64,000 nt of DNA from Cyanophora paradoxa (lineage: Eukaryota > Glaucocystophyceae > Cyanophorales > Cyanophoraceae), in NCBI GenBank assembly GCA_004431415.1, contig QPMI01000402.1, forward strand, positions 1-64,000, read 5' to 3'. Made by a program: the position numbers and the translations under genes. The notes beneath the pieces were generated by a model. It did no database searches, had not been told where the DNA came from, and saw nothing but the letters and a program-made list of their open reading frames with translations. Each line of letters begins with the position of its first letter. Position 1 is the first letter of the stretch. Below, in pieces: positions 1-11,200 of the stretch.

Positions 1-2
1 TT

Positions 3-298
3 ACTAGTGATGAGCCTTTAACTGAGGGTTCTATTAGACACATTCTAGCAAAGCAGAAACGATATAGAGAGGACCCAGCATATAGAGAGTATAAGAAACA
101 ACAAGCCCTGGCATCCTATTATCGCAGAAAGCCCAAAAAGAGGAGCAGAGACCCAGAGGGAGACCGATTAAATATTATTTGCCTACTGATAGTAGCAATG
201 GACCCCACAGGTCTATAAGATACTTGAGAAAAAGCGGTCTCAGTATGCTACTGAGGCAGCTATTAAAAGTTTACAGACAGGAACTGGTGTTCGCAACA
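3..298 (+). pseudogene. Remnant of basic coiled-coil protein, 5' cut by window edge
   Basis: Open from the window edge in one frame, rich in Lys, Arg, Tyr and Gln. It carries the stretch KRYREDPAYREYKKQQAL, which matches the KYRENEEYREQKKAKAL stretch of the gene at 374-700, so the two are tandem paralogues. The frame breaks near position 155; the adjacent frame continues with a GRPIKYY motif equivalent to the GRPRKY motif of the neighbour, so an indel has split the tail. Small Lys/Arg-rich proteins of this kind are common in virophages, polinton-like viruses and some giant viruses, where their function is unknown. No function is proposed. Confidence 0.45.
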
Positions 299-373
299 AA
301 AAAATGACTTAAAGGAAAAAGTAGATAGGTTGTATTGAGGAAAAATTATTTTCGTATCTACTATTAAAGAGAA

Positions 374-700
374 ATGCCGAATATCCGCAAGATACTCACA
401 GATGATGAAAAAGCAGAGAAGCTGAGACTGAAAAGGGAGCAAGATGCCCAAAGAAAACGCGAAGCCTATCATAAAAAGAAGGAGGAACGATTATCCCAAG
501 GAGCCGCTACAGTTCACACACCAGAAGAACTCAAAAAGATTGCCCTCAGACACCAGAGGAAATACAGGGAAAATGAAGAATATCGCGAGCAAAAAAAGGC
601 AAAAGCGCTGGAATATTACCACAAGAAGAAAGATGAACAGCCCAAGAAACCCAAAGAGCATAAACCGGTTGGAAGACCTCGGAAATATATCGAAGAATAA
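374..700 (+). CDS. Small basic coiled-coil protein with AT-hook-like tail
   Basis: 108 residues, intact, starting at the first ATG of the frame. It is almost entirely charged helix (Lys, Glu, Arg), with heptad-like spacing suggesting a coiled coil, and ends in a GRPRK motif resembling an AT-hook, so DNA or RNA binding is plausible. It is the second member of a tandem pair with the broken copy at 3-298 and the only intact reading frame of its element. AT-rich codon use contrasts with everything right of 5228. Comparable short Lys-rich proteins occur in virophages and polinton-like viruses, but I cannot name a family. Confidence 0.6.
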   Translation: MPNIRKILTDDEKAEKLRLKREQDAQRKREAYHKKKEERLSQGAATVHTPEELKKIALRHQRKYRENEEYREQKKAKALEYYHKKKDEQPKKPKEHKPVGRPRKYIEE

Positions 701-918
701 ATTCTCGATCGAAACAAATTTTGTAGAAATCGATTTGATCGGAGGCAAAAAAAATGACAGCTTTCTTCCCTCTTTTTTAAAACTGTACCTATATATCGAG
801 ACAGTATCCCGACCCAAAACTACTTAAGGACTTGGCAAATAATAGGATATATATAAAAGACAATTCCTCCTTCCGAAATTATTTTCTTCGTTAAAGGTAG
901 AAGTCCCCAAAATCGAAA

Positions 919-3501
919 ATGAACAAAATCGAGAAATTCGCCACCCCTGTTGAAAATGCTACATTCCTTAGTACTCTCATTGGTGATCGCAACAAGGTCA
1001 CCCATGTATTTGATTCTGCTGAAGATGCCCTTGAAGCCATTGATAATAGCAAGGTTAAGACCTGGGCTGAATGCATTCAACCTGAGCAAGTCACCAGAGT
1101 TTACCTGGACCTGGATAAATTCGCTGATTTGAAGGAGAACATTGCTGAAAACTATGCTGAGGCTGAAACTGTTGTAAGAGAGATGAGAGATAAGCTATGG
1201 AAGCGATCTGGGACCACTTCGATTAACGATATTGCTGTTGCAGTTCGCCATAGAAGGGTTTATTTGATCAAGGAGGATGTCACCAAGTTCAAGATCTCAG
1301 CCCACTTTATCATTAAATCGCTTGCATGCAAACATGAAGATATCCCAAGCTTTTCAAAGCTATGGGATTGGTGAAAAATGAGGATTATGACAGTGGAGTT
1401 TACAGCTCCACACAGAACCTTATCTGCCTCAATTGCTGCAAAGGTGAGACTCTGGATGCTCAAAATAAATCAAAGAAAGATGTTGATAAAAACGTTTGCT
1501 TTAAGAAATTCGTTGACTGTGACAAAGTGTTAATGCGAAATGAGGACTTCTTTGTATCTTTCTTCTCAGCTTCTACTAAACTTGTGGATGAATCGAATAT
1601 TTCTGCATTCGCAAATTATAGCCCTGAGCCAAAACCAGTTAAAAAGGAGCCAAAAAGTGATAAAGTGAAGACTGAGAAGGTAGAAGCTGAAAAAGACACT
1701 GAACCCGAAAATCCTGTTACTTTCGAACTGCTACAAAGTGTTATAATGGGTCTGAATGGTGAGAGAGCTAATGAGTATAAAACTTGGATTGATGTAGGAC
1801 TGGTCATCATCAATGTTGGGGAAGACAACAAGTTCACCCTAAAATGCAAGCTGAACTCTTCCACCAATTCTCAGAACAGAGTGACAAGTATGATTATGAT
1901 GAATGCCAGGAGAAGTTTACACAGCTTCGCAGAAGCAAGAAGAAGGCTGAGCCTGGCAAAGTGTTGACCTTCAAATCCTTGGTTTATTGGTTGAGCAAAG
2001 ATAACAATGAGCTTTTCAAGGAACTCTTCCCCAAAAAGTATGCATTCCTACCAGAGGACACAGATGAAATCGATTACAAGACTGCAAGTATCCCTCCTTT
2101 GGCTGAACATTACAATGTGCATAAGAGGTATTTCAATGCTCGAATGCATCATGTTGAAAATGTTGGTTGTGTGATGCTCTGGGATGAACAACTACTTTGC
2201 TGGATGCCCAAAGATATTGGGAAGCTCTCTACAAAGCATTTCCCCCACTTGATGCATAAGGTGATTGTGAATGAGGGACAGATAATGAGAAAGAGAAATG
2301 GGAGCAATCATTTAGGAAATGGATTGTGGATCCAACAGCCACAAGATCAACTTACATGGATTTCCTCCCCTCCTGCTACTCTCAGTGCAAAATGCAAGTC
2401 TGTATTTAATCTCTATCCAGGAATGAAGGTCGACCATCAGCAATTCGAAAATGCTCCAGAGGATGTAACTGCTGAGATGATTAAGCCTTTCCTTGATCAC
2501 TTGTTCTTAATGTCTGGTGAGGATCAAAATACCTATGAATATCTGTTGAAATGGTTTGCCCACATGCTGCAAAAGCCTGGGGAACTCAATGGAGTATCCT
2601 TAATCTTCATTGGTGAGCAGGGAACTGGTAAAAATGTGTTGGTTGATACTTTCCAAAAGAAGATACTTGGAGATGCCCTAAGTTATGCAACTGGAAAGCC
2701 AAAAGAGGATCTGTTTGGTCGATTTGCCCACAATAGAGAGGATAAGATCTTGATTGTTGTGAATGAAGCCTCAGGCAAGGACACATTCGAAAATAATGAT
2801 ATGCTCAAAGATCTCATAACTTCTGATAAGATTGTAATTGAACACAAAGGGATAGATTCATACACAAAAAGCACTTTGCCAGGATTATATTCACGCAGCA
2901 ATAACAAATTCCAGTGAAATTGAAGCTGGAGATAGGCGATTGTGGTTGTTGAAGTTAGTAAGAATTCGCAAAGGATAGGTCATACTTCCTTCCACTTGTA
3001 AAATGGCTTAATGATCACTGCAATATTCGAAACATTGCCCTATTTGAGGAACAAAGTTGAATGTGAGGATGTGAACTGGATTTGCTGATAGACCCCTTAC
3101 AAATAATACTATTTAGCCCAACAGGTGTGCGCTCCAATCATTCTTATGTTCACTAAGGTGGCTTGTGGATGAGGCTTAATTTCCGAGAATAAATGCAAGT
3201 CTGGTGCCTTGTGGAAACCTGGAAGTGGTTCCAGGAGTTTATTACCAGCAATAAATAATAAAAACGATTATAATAGTCGCCGATATTATACTGAAATGAG
3301 AAGTGTTACATATATCCAAGTGAAAACTACAAATGGCAAACAATACTATCATTTCCTATTCCCACAAGTATTTAGGAATTCAGAAAGATGAAGCTTGTAG
3401 ATGATGAGACTATTGAGGAAGAAGCTAATCCAAGGATGAAACAAGAACTACCTGCTGCTGATCCTGATGCATCAGATTATGACTCTGATGTTGAAGTTTA
3501 G
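919..3501 (+). pseudogene. Decayed primase-SF3 helicase (PrimPol-D5 type)
   Basis: Three overlapping frames (919-1374, 1362-1967, 1844-2917) read as one protein broken by frameshifts. The first has an archaeo-eukaryotic primase signature: YLDLDKF (D-x-D) near residues 63-69 and ISAH (S-x-H) near 126-129. The third has a D5/SF3 helicase core: Walker A GEQGTGKN at about 2612-2635, Walker B ILIVVNEA at about 2747-2770, and sensor-like remnants (ITNSSE, GDRRLW) in another frame just after 2890. Degraded helicase C-terminal sequence continues past 3300 and ends in an acidic tail at 3388-3501. Primase-SF3 fusions replicate virophages, polinton-like viruses and giant viruses. With at least five breaks it cannot encode an active protein as assembled. 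Confidence 0.8.
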
Positions 3502-3738
3502 GTTTACTCAAAAGTGGACTCACAGTTGACTCAATTTATATAAAAGACCAAACAGTCTTTTATTTATGGTTTATTTATCGATTAGGTTGACTAAGTGGGG
3601 GGAGTTGACTCATTTTTTCACAGATTCTAAAAGAGGACTCTGCCTAAAAAGAAATAAAAAGTGCCTCAACTCACCCACTAAGTCAACCAAAAATGATTTA
3701 AGAGATAGAAAAATATATTTATATGTAACTAGTAAGAA
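3502..3738. other. Spacer, no gene seen
   Basis: AT-rich sequence between the helicase remnant and the nuclease remnant. Short open frames exist but show no motif. It includes ATATATTTATATG just before the nuclease start, which could be an old AT-rich promoter. Confidence 0.4.
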
Positions 3739-4033
3739 ATGGCTGGAACAGATCATGATTCTGGATCGATCTATATGATTGAGAGTCAGGAAATGAACAA
3801 AGTCTACATAGGAAGAACTCACAGCCACTTCAAAAAAGATGGAGACACACAAATCAGGTCAAATGCCATCTACAGCAGACCTATGCAAGGCTTCTGATGT
3901 GAAGTTCTCAGTCCTGTATTCAAGTAAGAAGGGTGGGCATGAAGACCTAATGAACAGAGAAGCATATTACATGTATCTCTTTGAACCTTGGATAGTCAAT
4001 TTACAAAACCGAAATCCCGATTTAGGATTATAG
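3739..4033 (+). pseudogene. Frameshifted GIY-YIG endonuclease
   Basis: The ATG at 3739 opens a 52-codon frame containing SIYMIESQEMNKVYIGRTHS, the GIY (IYMI) and YIG (YIGRT) strands of a GIY-YIG nuclease, and stops near 3897. The adjacent frame continues with LMNREAYYMYLFEPWIVNLQ, which matches the usual C-terminal part (catalytic Glu, then I-V-N) of the same domain. One frameshift therefore separates two halves of a roughly 95-residue nuclease. GIY-YIG nucleases are common in virophages, polinton-like viruses and giant viruses as homing or nicking enzymes. Confidence 0.7.
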
Positions 4034-4528
4034 TTTTTGCGATTCCATTCAGAGGAAGCCAGTGGATCCATTAAAACATTTTAAATTGCGTTTAGAACAT
4101 CCTAAAATAAAATCCCCTTAGAATAGGAACAAGTTAGGAATAATGCCCGAATTACCAACAAACTCATAAGGAGAAGAAATGGGAACTCATGGGATGCTGG
4201 GAACACTTTATGCAGCCCATGAAATTACAGAGGCTGAATATGACCGGGAAATAGATTAATTGCAAAGGGCAGACCCACTTTAAGCAGATTAACCAGAAAA
4301 GCAAATAACCTATATGGATAAAATTGAAACCTTGATGAATGGATAGGCTTAGGCAAATAGAACCAGATGCAGAAGATGGAACAGCCATGAATGAATTATA
4401 TCGCTGGCTCACTTACAGAGCCAGAAGGGAAGTTGTTGTAGATGTGATTGAATTCCTGGACAGAATTGCTACATCCCTTCTAATCGATTAAAGCAGGGTT
4501 AGATCAATTCAGGGCAATCAAGGTTCGC
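4034..4528. other. Debris of degraded reading frames
   Basis: Short pieces on the plus strand look formerly coding, for example MGTHGMLGTLYAAHEITEA near 4177 and DAEDGTAMNELYRWLTYR near 4370, each ended by stops within 60 codons. No family was recognised. The density of stops and shifts matches the rest of 1-5228. Confidence 0.35.
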
Positions 4529-5228
4529 TTGTCTTTTATCTGCAAGTTCGTAAAAGTGAGCAATCCACAGGTTTGGATATCGAAATACATTTACAGTGAT
4601 TATTTTGTATTAACCAGGTCGAGAAATATTCGAACTGAGCTGAATAAAGCAGCCCAAATGTGTCAAGAGCAGATGAATGTGGTTGATAGCTATCGCTTGG
4701 AAAGAATCGAAATACTCAGAGTGGCTATTATGAGTTATGCTCCAACTGGTGGATGCTTTCTACAAACCCAGAGTGGATTGCTAGGAAGAAGAGCCACAGT
4801 GAATATTCGAAATATAGATGATCCTGCTTCGAAAATGCAATTTTGGCATATATTCACAGAAAAGCGATAAACTCCCATAAGAGGAATGAGCTTTCACAAT
4901 ATCGCAAATGGAAATACTCAGCAATCGCTTATAATCCGCGGCTCTGAATTTCGATAACATCCCATTCCCTGTTGCCTGTGATGCTGAGATTATTGATAAA
5001 TTCGAGGCTCAAAATGCAGGCATTAGCATTAATATATTTGGAATCGATGGAGAGGTTATTTATCCCTGCATCAATCCAGTAACCCAGGCAGAAGCATAAG
5101 GTTAATCTCATGCTGATATTTGATGATGAAGGGAATGGTCATTATATTACAATCATGTCCCTTTCAAGATTATTGAAAGTAAATCATGAAACATACTCCA
5201 TACCAGTCCAGGGGCAATTAAATGGGAT
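4529..5228 (+). pseudogene. Broken Polinton-like protein module
   Basis: A patchwork of three frames: 4529-4870, about 4810-5098, and 5110-5228. In order they give VNIRNIDDP, then HKRNELSQYRKWKYS, then FDNIPFPV, KFEAQNAGISINIFG, and last NGHYITIMSLSRLL. I recognise this order (N-I-x-N-x-D-D, then F-P-V with K-F-E-x-x-N, then I-N-I-F-G, then H-Y-x-x-I-x-x-L-S-R-L-L) from proteins next to or fused with protein-primed polymerase B genes of Polinton/Maverick-type elements. That match is from memory. The module is cut by the composition break at 5228, and no polymerase core is present. Confidence 0.5.
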
Positions 5229-5245
5229 ATCCCGGGCCGCTCGCA
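5215..5245. other. Abrupt composition boundary
   Basis: AT-rich, decayed sequence gives way within about 30 bases to sequence of roughly 70% G+C. The last AT-rich reading frame runs to ATTAAATGGGATATCCC, and the next bases are CCGCTCGCACGG. It is either the end of an integrated element or an assembly join. I see no target-site duplication because the element's left end lies outside the window. Confidence 0.6.
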
Positions 5246-5990
5246 CGGAACTAGATGCAGCAAATGCACGCACAGGCCCGTACCACACCCACCTGATTTT
5301 AGTTCCTAGCCAGGACCTCTTCTAACGTTCGGCCCGGCCCCCGCCCCCGGCCCCCGCCCCCGGCCCCTCCATTCCCGGCGGCGCCGGACCGCCCCGCGCG
5401 CGCCGCATAACCTCAACGCGCGCCCGAGCTCACGCGCGTCGGCCGCCGGCCGCCGCCCGCTCCCATCACGATTCGATCCCGGCCCCCGGCCCCCCCCCAT
5501 CACGGCGGCTCGCCCTACGTTATCGCTAGTCTTCCGAGCTCGAGAGTCGCTATCTGAGGACGTAGAGAGTCGCTGCTCGACCCGGAATCGGCGTCTACTT
5601 TCAGTTTTTCCAGCGTGAAGACGATGCAGTACTGCGCGAGGGGGCGCGGAATCGGGCGGGGCCGGCGCCGGCGGAGGGGACGCCGCGAACTCGCATCCGT
5701 GCCCTCGCTCGCCACACCTCGTGCTCCAGCATGTGCCCTGGCGGCCGCGGCGTCGACGGGGCGCCGTCGTCGGCAGGCATGGAGGGGGGGGGGGATAGGA
5801 TAGAGGGCGCGCACTCGAATAAAGACGACGTCGCGTGCCTTAGGTCGAGCGAGATGCCGAGGGCCGGAAAGCGGAGCCGGTGCAGGGGCGGTCCGCTTGC
5901 CCTCGGGGTGAAAGTAGACGAGGGCGGCGTAGGCTTCCTGCGCGTCGCTGCGGTCCGGTGGCCCTTTGATATCCTAGAGGGCCGTCGGCA
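5246..5990. other. GC-rich spacer, no gene recognised
   Basis: Contains runs of GGCCCCCGCCCCC near 5333-5370 and scattered short open frames on both strands without recognisable motifs. It lies just past the 3' end of the minus-strand gene that stops at 5991. Confidence 0.4.
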
Positions 5991-7900
5991 TCAACGAGGG
6001 CGGGAAAGGGAGCGAGGGGTAAACGGCAGCTCACGTTTCCGGCGGTTCATCCAGTGCATCGTCCAGGTTCCTGCGCGCCCGCGACCCGCGCGTCGGGCAC
6101 GAGCGGGCCCGGGGCCGGCGCACACGCGCTCGCGGACCGTAGCTGTACGGGTGCCGTTCGAGGACCTTCAGGGCGATCTCCGCCATGTCGCAACCGGCCT
6201 TGACGTCGATGGCGCAGAGGGCCGGGAACAGGTACTCGAGCACGCCGACGAGGTGGCCGTTGAGGAGGTGCAGCCGCCGGTTCGCGTTCGTGTCCGCGCC
6301 GTACTGCGGGTTCAGGAGATCTGGGAAAGGGCGGGTCGGCTCGCCCCGCGTCCCGCGCGCGTTCGGGCGGGGGGGTGGGGGCGGGGGCCGCGGACCGGGA
6401 TCGGGACGGTCGCGCCCTGGCCCCGCTGGACGCCGGTGACGATCCTCGGGCCGCGCTCGTGCTCCTTCTTCTTCTTCTTCTTGCCCCGGCGCGGCCGCGC
6501 GGTCGCGGCGGCCCGAGGCCTCCTCTTCGGCCGCTTGGCGAGAATCTCCCGCATCACGTCGAGCCGCCCCGTCCGCAGCGCCGCCTCGGCCGCCTCGCGC
6601 GCCTCGTCCAGCAGCTTCTGGTCCTGCGCGGCGGGCCCCGTCAGAGCCCGGGGCGCGCGCGGGGGGCGGGGCGGGGCGGGCCGGGCCGCACCCGGGCTTC
6701 GTTGTACATGATGCTGCGGCGGATGGAAACGTAAAGGCCGTGGAGGCGCAGGCGACGGCGGCGGCGACCGCTCGATCCCGGCGCCCTCGCGGAAGAGGCC
6801 GGGAGGTGGACGGCGGCGAGGGCGCCGCCAGGGAGATGCACGTCTGCGCCCGCGGTCCAAGACGTAGTCGTGCCGCGCCTCGTCCTCCTTGGAGCAGCCC
6901 GGCGGGAGCGGCGCGACGTAGGCGGCAACTTGCCCTGCGGGCGCGTGAGGCGCGGGCGGGCGCGGGGGAGGGGGCGCCGTACCTCGGCCCGCTGCTGCCG
7001 GATGAAGCGCGAGTCGACGCCGCCCCCGAGGAGATTGCAGGGCAGCGCGACGCGCCGCTCGGGAGATACGGCCCACGACGCCAGCGCCGAGGCGTGCGGC
7101 GGGCCGTGCGGACGCCCGAGAAAGGCCCCCTCGATCGCGCGCAGGGCGAGCAGGTCGACGGGCGGTGGGCTCAGCCCCAGCTCCGAGCCAAAGTGCTCCT
7201 CCATCCGTTCCGGCGGCCCCGTCATGCCTCGGGACGACGCCGAAAGGGAGCTGCGGGGGCGGCCGTCGGGGCGCGCGCGGGAGCCCCCCGCGACCCGGGG
7301 ACGCACGTACAGGACCTGGTCCGCCACCGACGGGGCCGAAGGATCGATAGCCGTATCGTCTCGTCGCGACCAGCTCGGCGCGTTTGTAGGGGCCTGCGGG
7401 GGATCCCCGTTGGGAGGGCGGAGGGGAAAGTGCGGGAGCAGACTCTTCGAGTACACGGGCCCGCCGGGCGCGGGCGTCTTTGACGCGGCGGCGCCGCGAG
7501 CGCCAGGCCGGACGCCTGGAGCTCCTCTTCCGGTTCATCCAGACGAGGCCGCCGCCGCCGCCGCCGCGCTCCGCCGGGGCCGACCCTCCCCCCGCACCCG
7601 CGGCGAGCGAGATGTTCATCATGCGTCCGCGCTGCGCGGCGCGCGCCTTTCTCGACGCGCGGGACGCCGCCGACGCCATCCAGATGGGAACGGGCGCCTC
7701 GGGCGCGGCCGCGGGCCCGCTGACATCGCCGAGGTCGCTGCGATCACCTTCTCGATCGCGCGCTCTCTTCAGCGAGCTCCCGCCATGCCCGCCGAGGCGA
7801 CGCCTGCAACGGGCGGCCGCCGCGGCGACCGTTAGCCGCAGACGACGTCCGAAAGGGTCGAAATGCTTACCGGAGACTTTGGACACGCCCGGCGGTGTCG
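5991..7900 (-). CDS. Multi-exon gene, unrecognised
   Basis: Read on the minus strand, coding-like pieces are joined by GT-AG introns at 7251-7310, 6935-6982, 6624-6691, 6321-6395 and 6071-6137 (48-75 bases). Most junctions keep the frame, for example LYVSIRRSIMYNEAR into DQKLLDEAREAAEAA, then DLLNPQYGADTNANRRLHL and MLEYLFPALCAIDVKAGC. The last exon ends in a basic tail and a stop at 5991. The exon between 6692 and 6934 has an unresolved one-base frame conflict, perhaps a run-length error. A run of six lysines lies near 6470. The 5' end is uncertain. It is divergent from the recombinase gene at 8258. No family recognised. Confidence 0.45.
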
Positions 7901-8190
7901 GAATCGATCGGAAAGTGCAAGTTCCCGAAGCGGGCGCGACCACGCCCGCCGATAGAGGTACCCGAGAACCGAGCTTGTGTGCGGATTGCTGGCCAAGCAA
8001 ACTACCGCAGCTGCGTGTAAGCTATCGTCTCGACACGGTTTACGGGAATCCGAGTGGCCGGATCGGCGTTTACGGGGACCAAACGTACCCCCCCCCGTTT
8101 ACGCCGTCCCATTTTTTTTTTTACAGTCGCTCGTTCCCCCCGCCCACGCGCACCCGCCCCTAACCCGCAAGCTCCCCGCGTCCTCTTTCA

Positions 8191-8200
8191 ACGCATAAAT
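8191..8200 (+). promoter_or_regulatory. TATA-like box for protease-recombinase gene
   Basis: ACGCATAAAT lies 58 bases before the ATG at 8258, the same arrangement as other genes here. Three GTTTAC copies occur just upstream at about 8043-8101. Confidence 0.5.
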
Positions 8201-8257
8201 CGGAGCGCGCAGGCCCTTGCTATCGAGGCGCGCGCAGGCCGCGGGCGCAGCGGCGCC

Positions 8258-11200
8258 ATGTCGCTCGCGTTTGCGCGCGACTCGTGGGAGGTGGTCTCGT
8301 TCGACGCCTACGCCGGGCCCGAGCGCCTCCACGTGTTCCGCACCGACGCCGGGCCCGCGGCCGCCCTGCCCCAGGTTCAGCGCATATTCGGCAACGGACC
8401 CGCCGAGGCGGCGGAAGAGGCGGCGAGGCAGCTCACCGGACCGCACGGCCTCGCGTCGAGGCCGATCGCCGGCCCGCAGACGGAGAGCCTCATCCTCCTC
8501 TGGGAGATGCTCGCGATCGTGCCGCGGGGCCAGCTGCACCCGACCGAGAGCCCGCCGCGCGTCCTCTCCCTCCAGCACGTCGAGGAGCTGGCGTCGATCT
8601 GCTGGGAGGGGTCGGACAGCCCGCGGCTGCGGCACTGCTACCGGGACCTCACCTCGGCGATCGAGCGGCGGACGCAGGAGACGTTCGAGCGGTGCGACGT
8701 CAAGGTGCTCCACGTAGACGGGGCGAGGTTCTTCGCTCTGAAGGTCCGCCGGCTCGAAGTTCCGGAGGTCTCGCCCTGGTACATCCCGCTCGCCAGCATC
8801 GCCCAGTGCATCTACGGCGGCCCAAAGGACACGGCCAGCGTGCGGCGTGAGATCGCGAGGAGCCACCCGAGCCTCGGAGAGAACAGCCCGCACCGCTGGC
8901 TCGCGACGACGAAGACGCTCGGGCGCCCCCACTTTGCCACCCTGGCGAGAACGCTGGTCAGCTTCCTCGCGCTCTCCGGCGAGGCGGGGCAGGAGAACCT
9001 GGGGTCGGCTCGCAAGTGGTCCTTCCTGAGCCTCGAGGGGGCGGAGCAGCTCCTGGCCAAGCTTCCGGGCCGGGATCCCGCGTTCGGCCTCGCGTTCAAG
9101 AGGGCCTCGCTCGCCATCCGAGGCCACGATCCTGCGGAGATCGATTTGATGGTGCCCGAGCCCCGCCCGGCGCGGCGCCTGGCGATCTTCTCCAAGAGGG
9201 AGTGGCTAACGGTACCCCCCCCCCCCCCCCCCCCCCCCCCTCCGGCGCCGCACTCACCCCGGGCGCGCGTAGGATACGATGCTCGCAAACGTGATGACCC
9301 TCCTGCTGCACCGCATGAAGCCCAACGCGAGCGCCAAGGCCCTGTACCCCGCCAGCCTCGACACCATCGTCTCGATCCTGCGGCGATACGCCAAGATGAG
9401 CGACGAGAGGCGCCGAAAGCGGGCGCTATGGCACGCGGCAAACGGCGGGCTCGTTCTGTGCTTTGGCTGCACCGGCGGGGGGCAGGGCGGCGCGCAGAGG
9501 ACGTGGACGACGCGCGGCCACTGGGTCACGCTCGCCCTCGACGGCGCGAGCCGGTATACGCGCCCGCCCCATCCCCCCGCCCCCTCCCACGACCGCGCGC
9601 ACCGCGTCCCCGCAGGCGGTGCAGGTACTTTGACTCGCTCGGCGCGCCGCCGGATCCGAGGTTGAGGCGGGCGGCGAGCAAGGCCTTGCCGTCGTTTACG
9701 TGGGTCACGGAGCTTCCCGATCGCCTGCAAACGGACGGTCACTCCTGCGGTAAGGCCGGCGCCCTCGCCCGCGCGCGCGCACGCGCCGCGAACCGCGCGC
9801 ACCAGGGATATGGGCGCTGTGGTTCGCCGAGAGCCTCGCGCTGGAGGCGGCGACGCAGTACTCGTGGGAAGAGTACCTGAACGACGGCTCCATCGGATTC
9901 CTAAAGTCTGGTGAGGCGTTTACGAGCGAGCTCGGCGCTAAAAACACGCGCTTCATCGCACGGAGGTGCCTCTATTCGGCCCTCCCCGCCCCCGCCCCGC
10001 CCCCACCACGCCGAACCCCGCCCCCCGCAGGCGAGAGGCGTACCGGTCCTTGCTGGAGAGCGCCATCGTCGACACCAGCGATCTCCGCCTGTTCGAGATC
10101 GACGAGGACGTCGACAGCTGGGCCGTCGCGCTCCCCGCATCGAGCCGCGCGCCGCCGGGGGCGGGCGCCATCGAGGCCGCGGGCCCGGCGGCGCCGGGGG
10201 ACCCCTCGTCCTCGTCCGCGAGCTCGTCGTCGTCCGAGAGCGAGGCCGAGGGCGACGAGGGCGGCAGCGACGGCGACGCGCGCCCGCTCACGCCATCGAC
10301 CGCGCCGCCTCGCCCGCCGTCGGCTCGCCGCCGGCGCCCGTCGCGCTCGCCGTCGCCCGGACCGGCTCGCCCCCGGCCGGCGAGGCGCGGCAGCCGTACG
10401 CCCTGCACGAGGGCGCGTTTAGTCGGGCCCTGAAACTGCAGCTCGCGGCCTATCGGGAGTGGAGACAGGCACCGTTGAACGCCTCGCGCAAGGGCAACGC
10501 CGTCGAAAACTCGAGCCTGGCGAACGACCTGGGCATCATTCAGCGGCTGCTGGGCTACGTCCGCATGCGCGAGGGGCTGGAGGGCGAGCTCACCCTCGAT
10601 CTGATGAGCCGGGTCGACGCGGTCGAAATCGTGCTTCGTTTCTTCAAGTGAGGCGGGGCGGCGGGCGCGGTGGAGGGGGGGGGTGCGGGGGGCGTTTACC
10701 AAACGCCGCGGCAGGTTCCTGCGCGAGGAGCGGGGCACGCTGCCCGGGACGCTCGTGAGCTACGCCTCCACCCTCATCAACCTCGCCGCCTTTGTCGCGG
10801 GACGGGGCGGCGCGCCGGCGGGGAGCGAGGGCCCGCACGGTCAGGCCCTGCGCAACCTGCGGGTGAGCTTCCCTCCCGCCCCGCGCCGCCGCCCCCCGGG
10901 GGCGCGCCGACGCGCCGCGCGCACCCTCAGAACCAGCTCGTCGCCGAGTCCAAGGCGGAACGGAAGTGGAGAACGAGAAAAACGTGGGTCCGCTTCGAGG
11001 ACGTCGTTCGCGGGCGCGTCGAGGCCTACGCCGCGTTTCGCTCCGAGGAGCGGCCGCGGCAAAAGGCGAAGTACCTGAGGGAATCTCTCTTGCTTGGGTT
11101 CCTTTCGATCAGCCCGGCGCGGCCGGGCCTCCTCCAGCACCTGAAGATCGGCGAGACGCTGCGCAAGGACAACGGTCGGTGGAACATGTCGATCCTGAGC

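Noticed and set aside
6312-8000. Single 562-codon minus-strand gene
   Set aside because: It crosses several well-supported introns and mixes coding and non-coding frames; the spliced model fits better.
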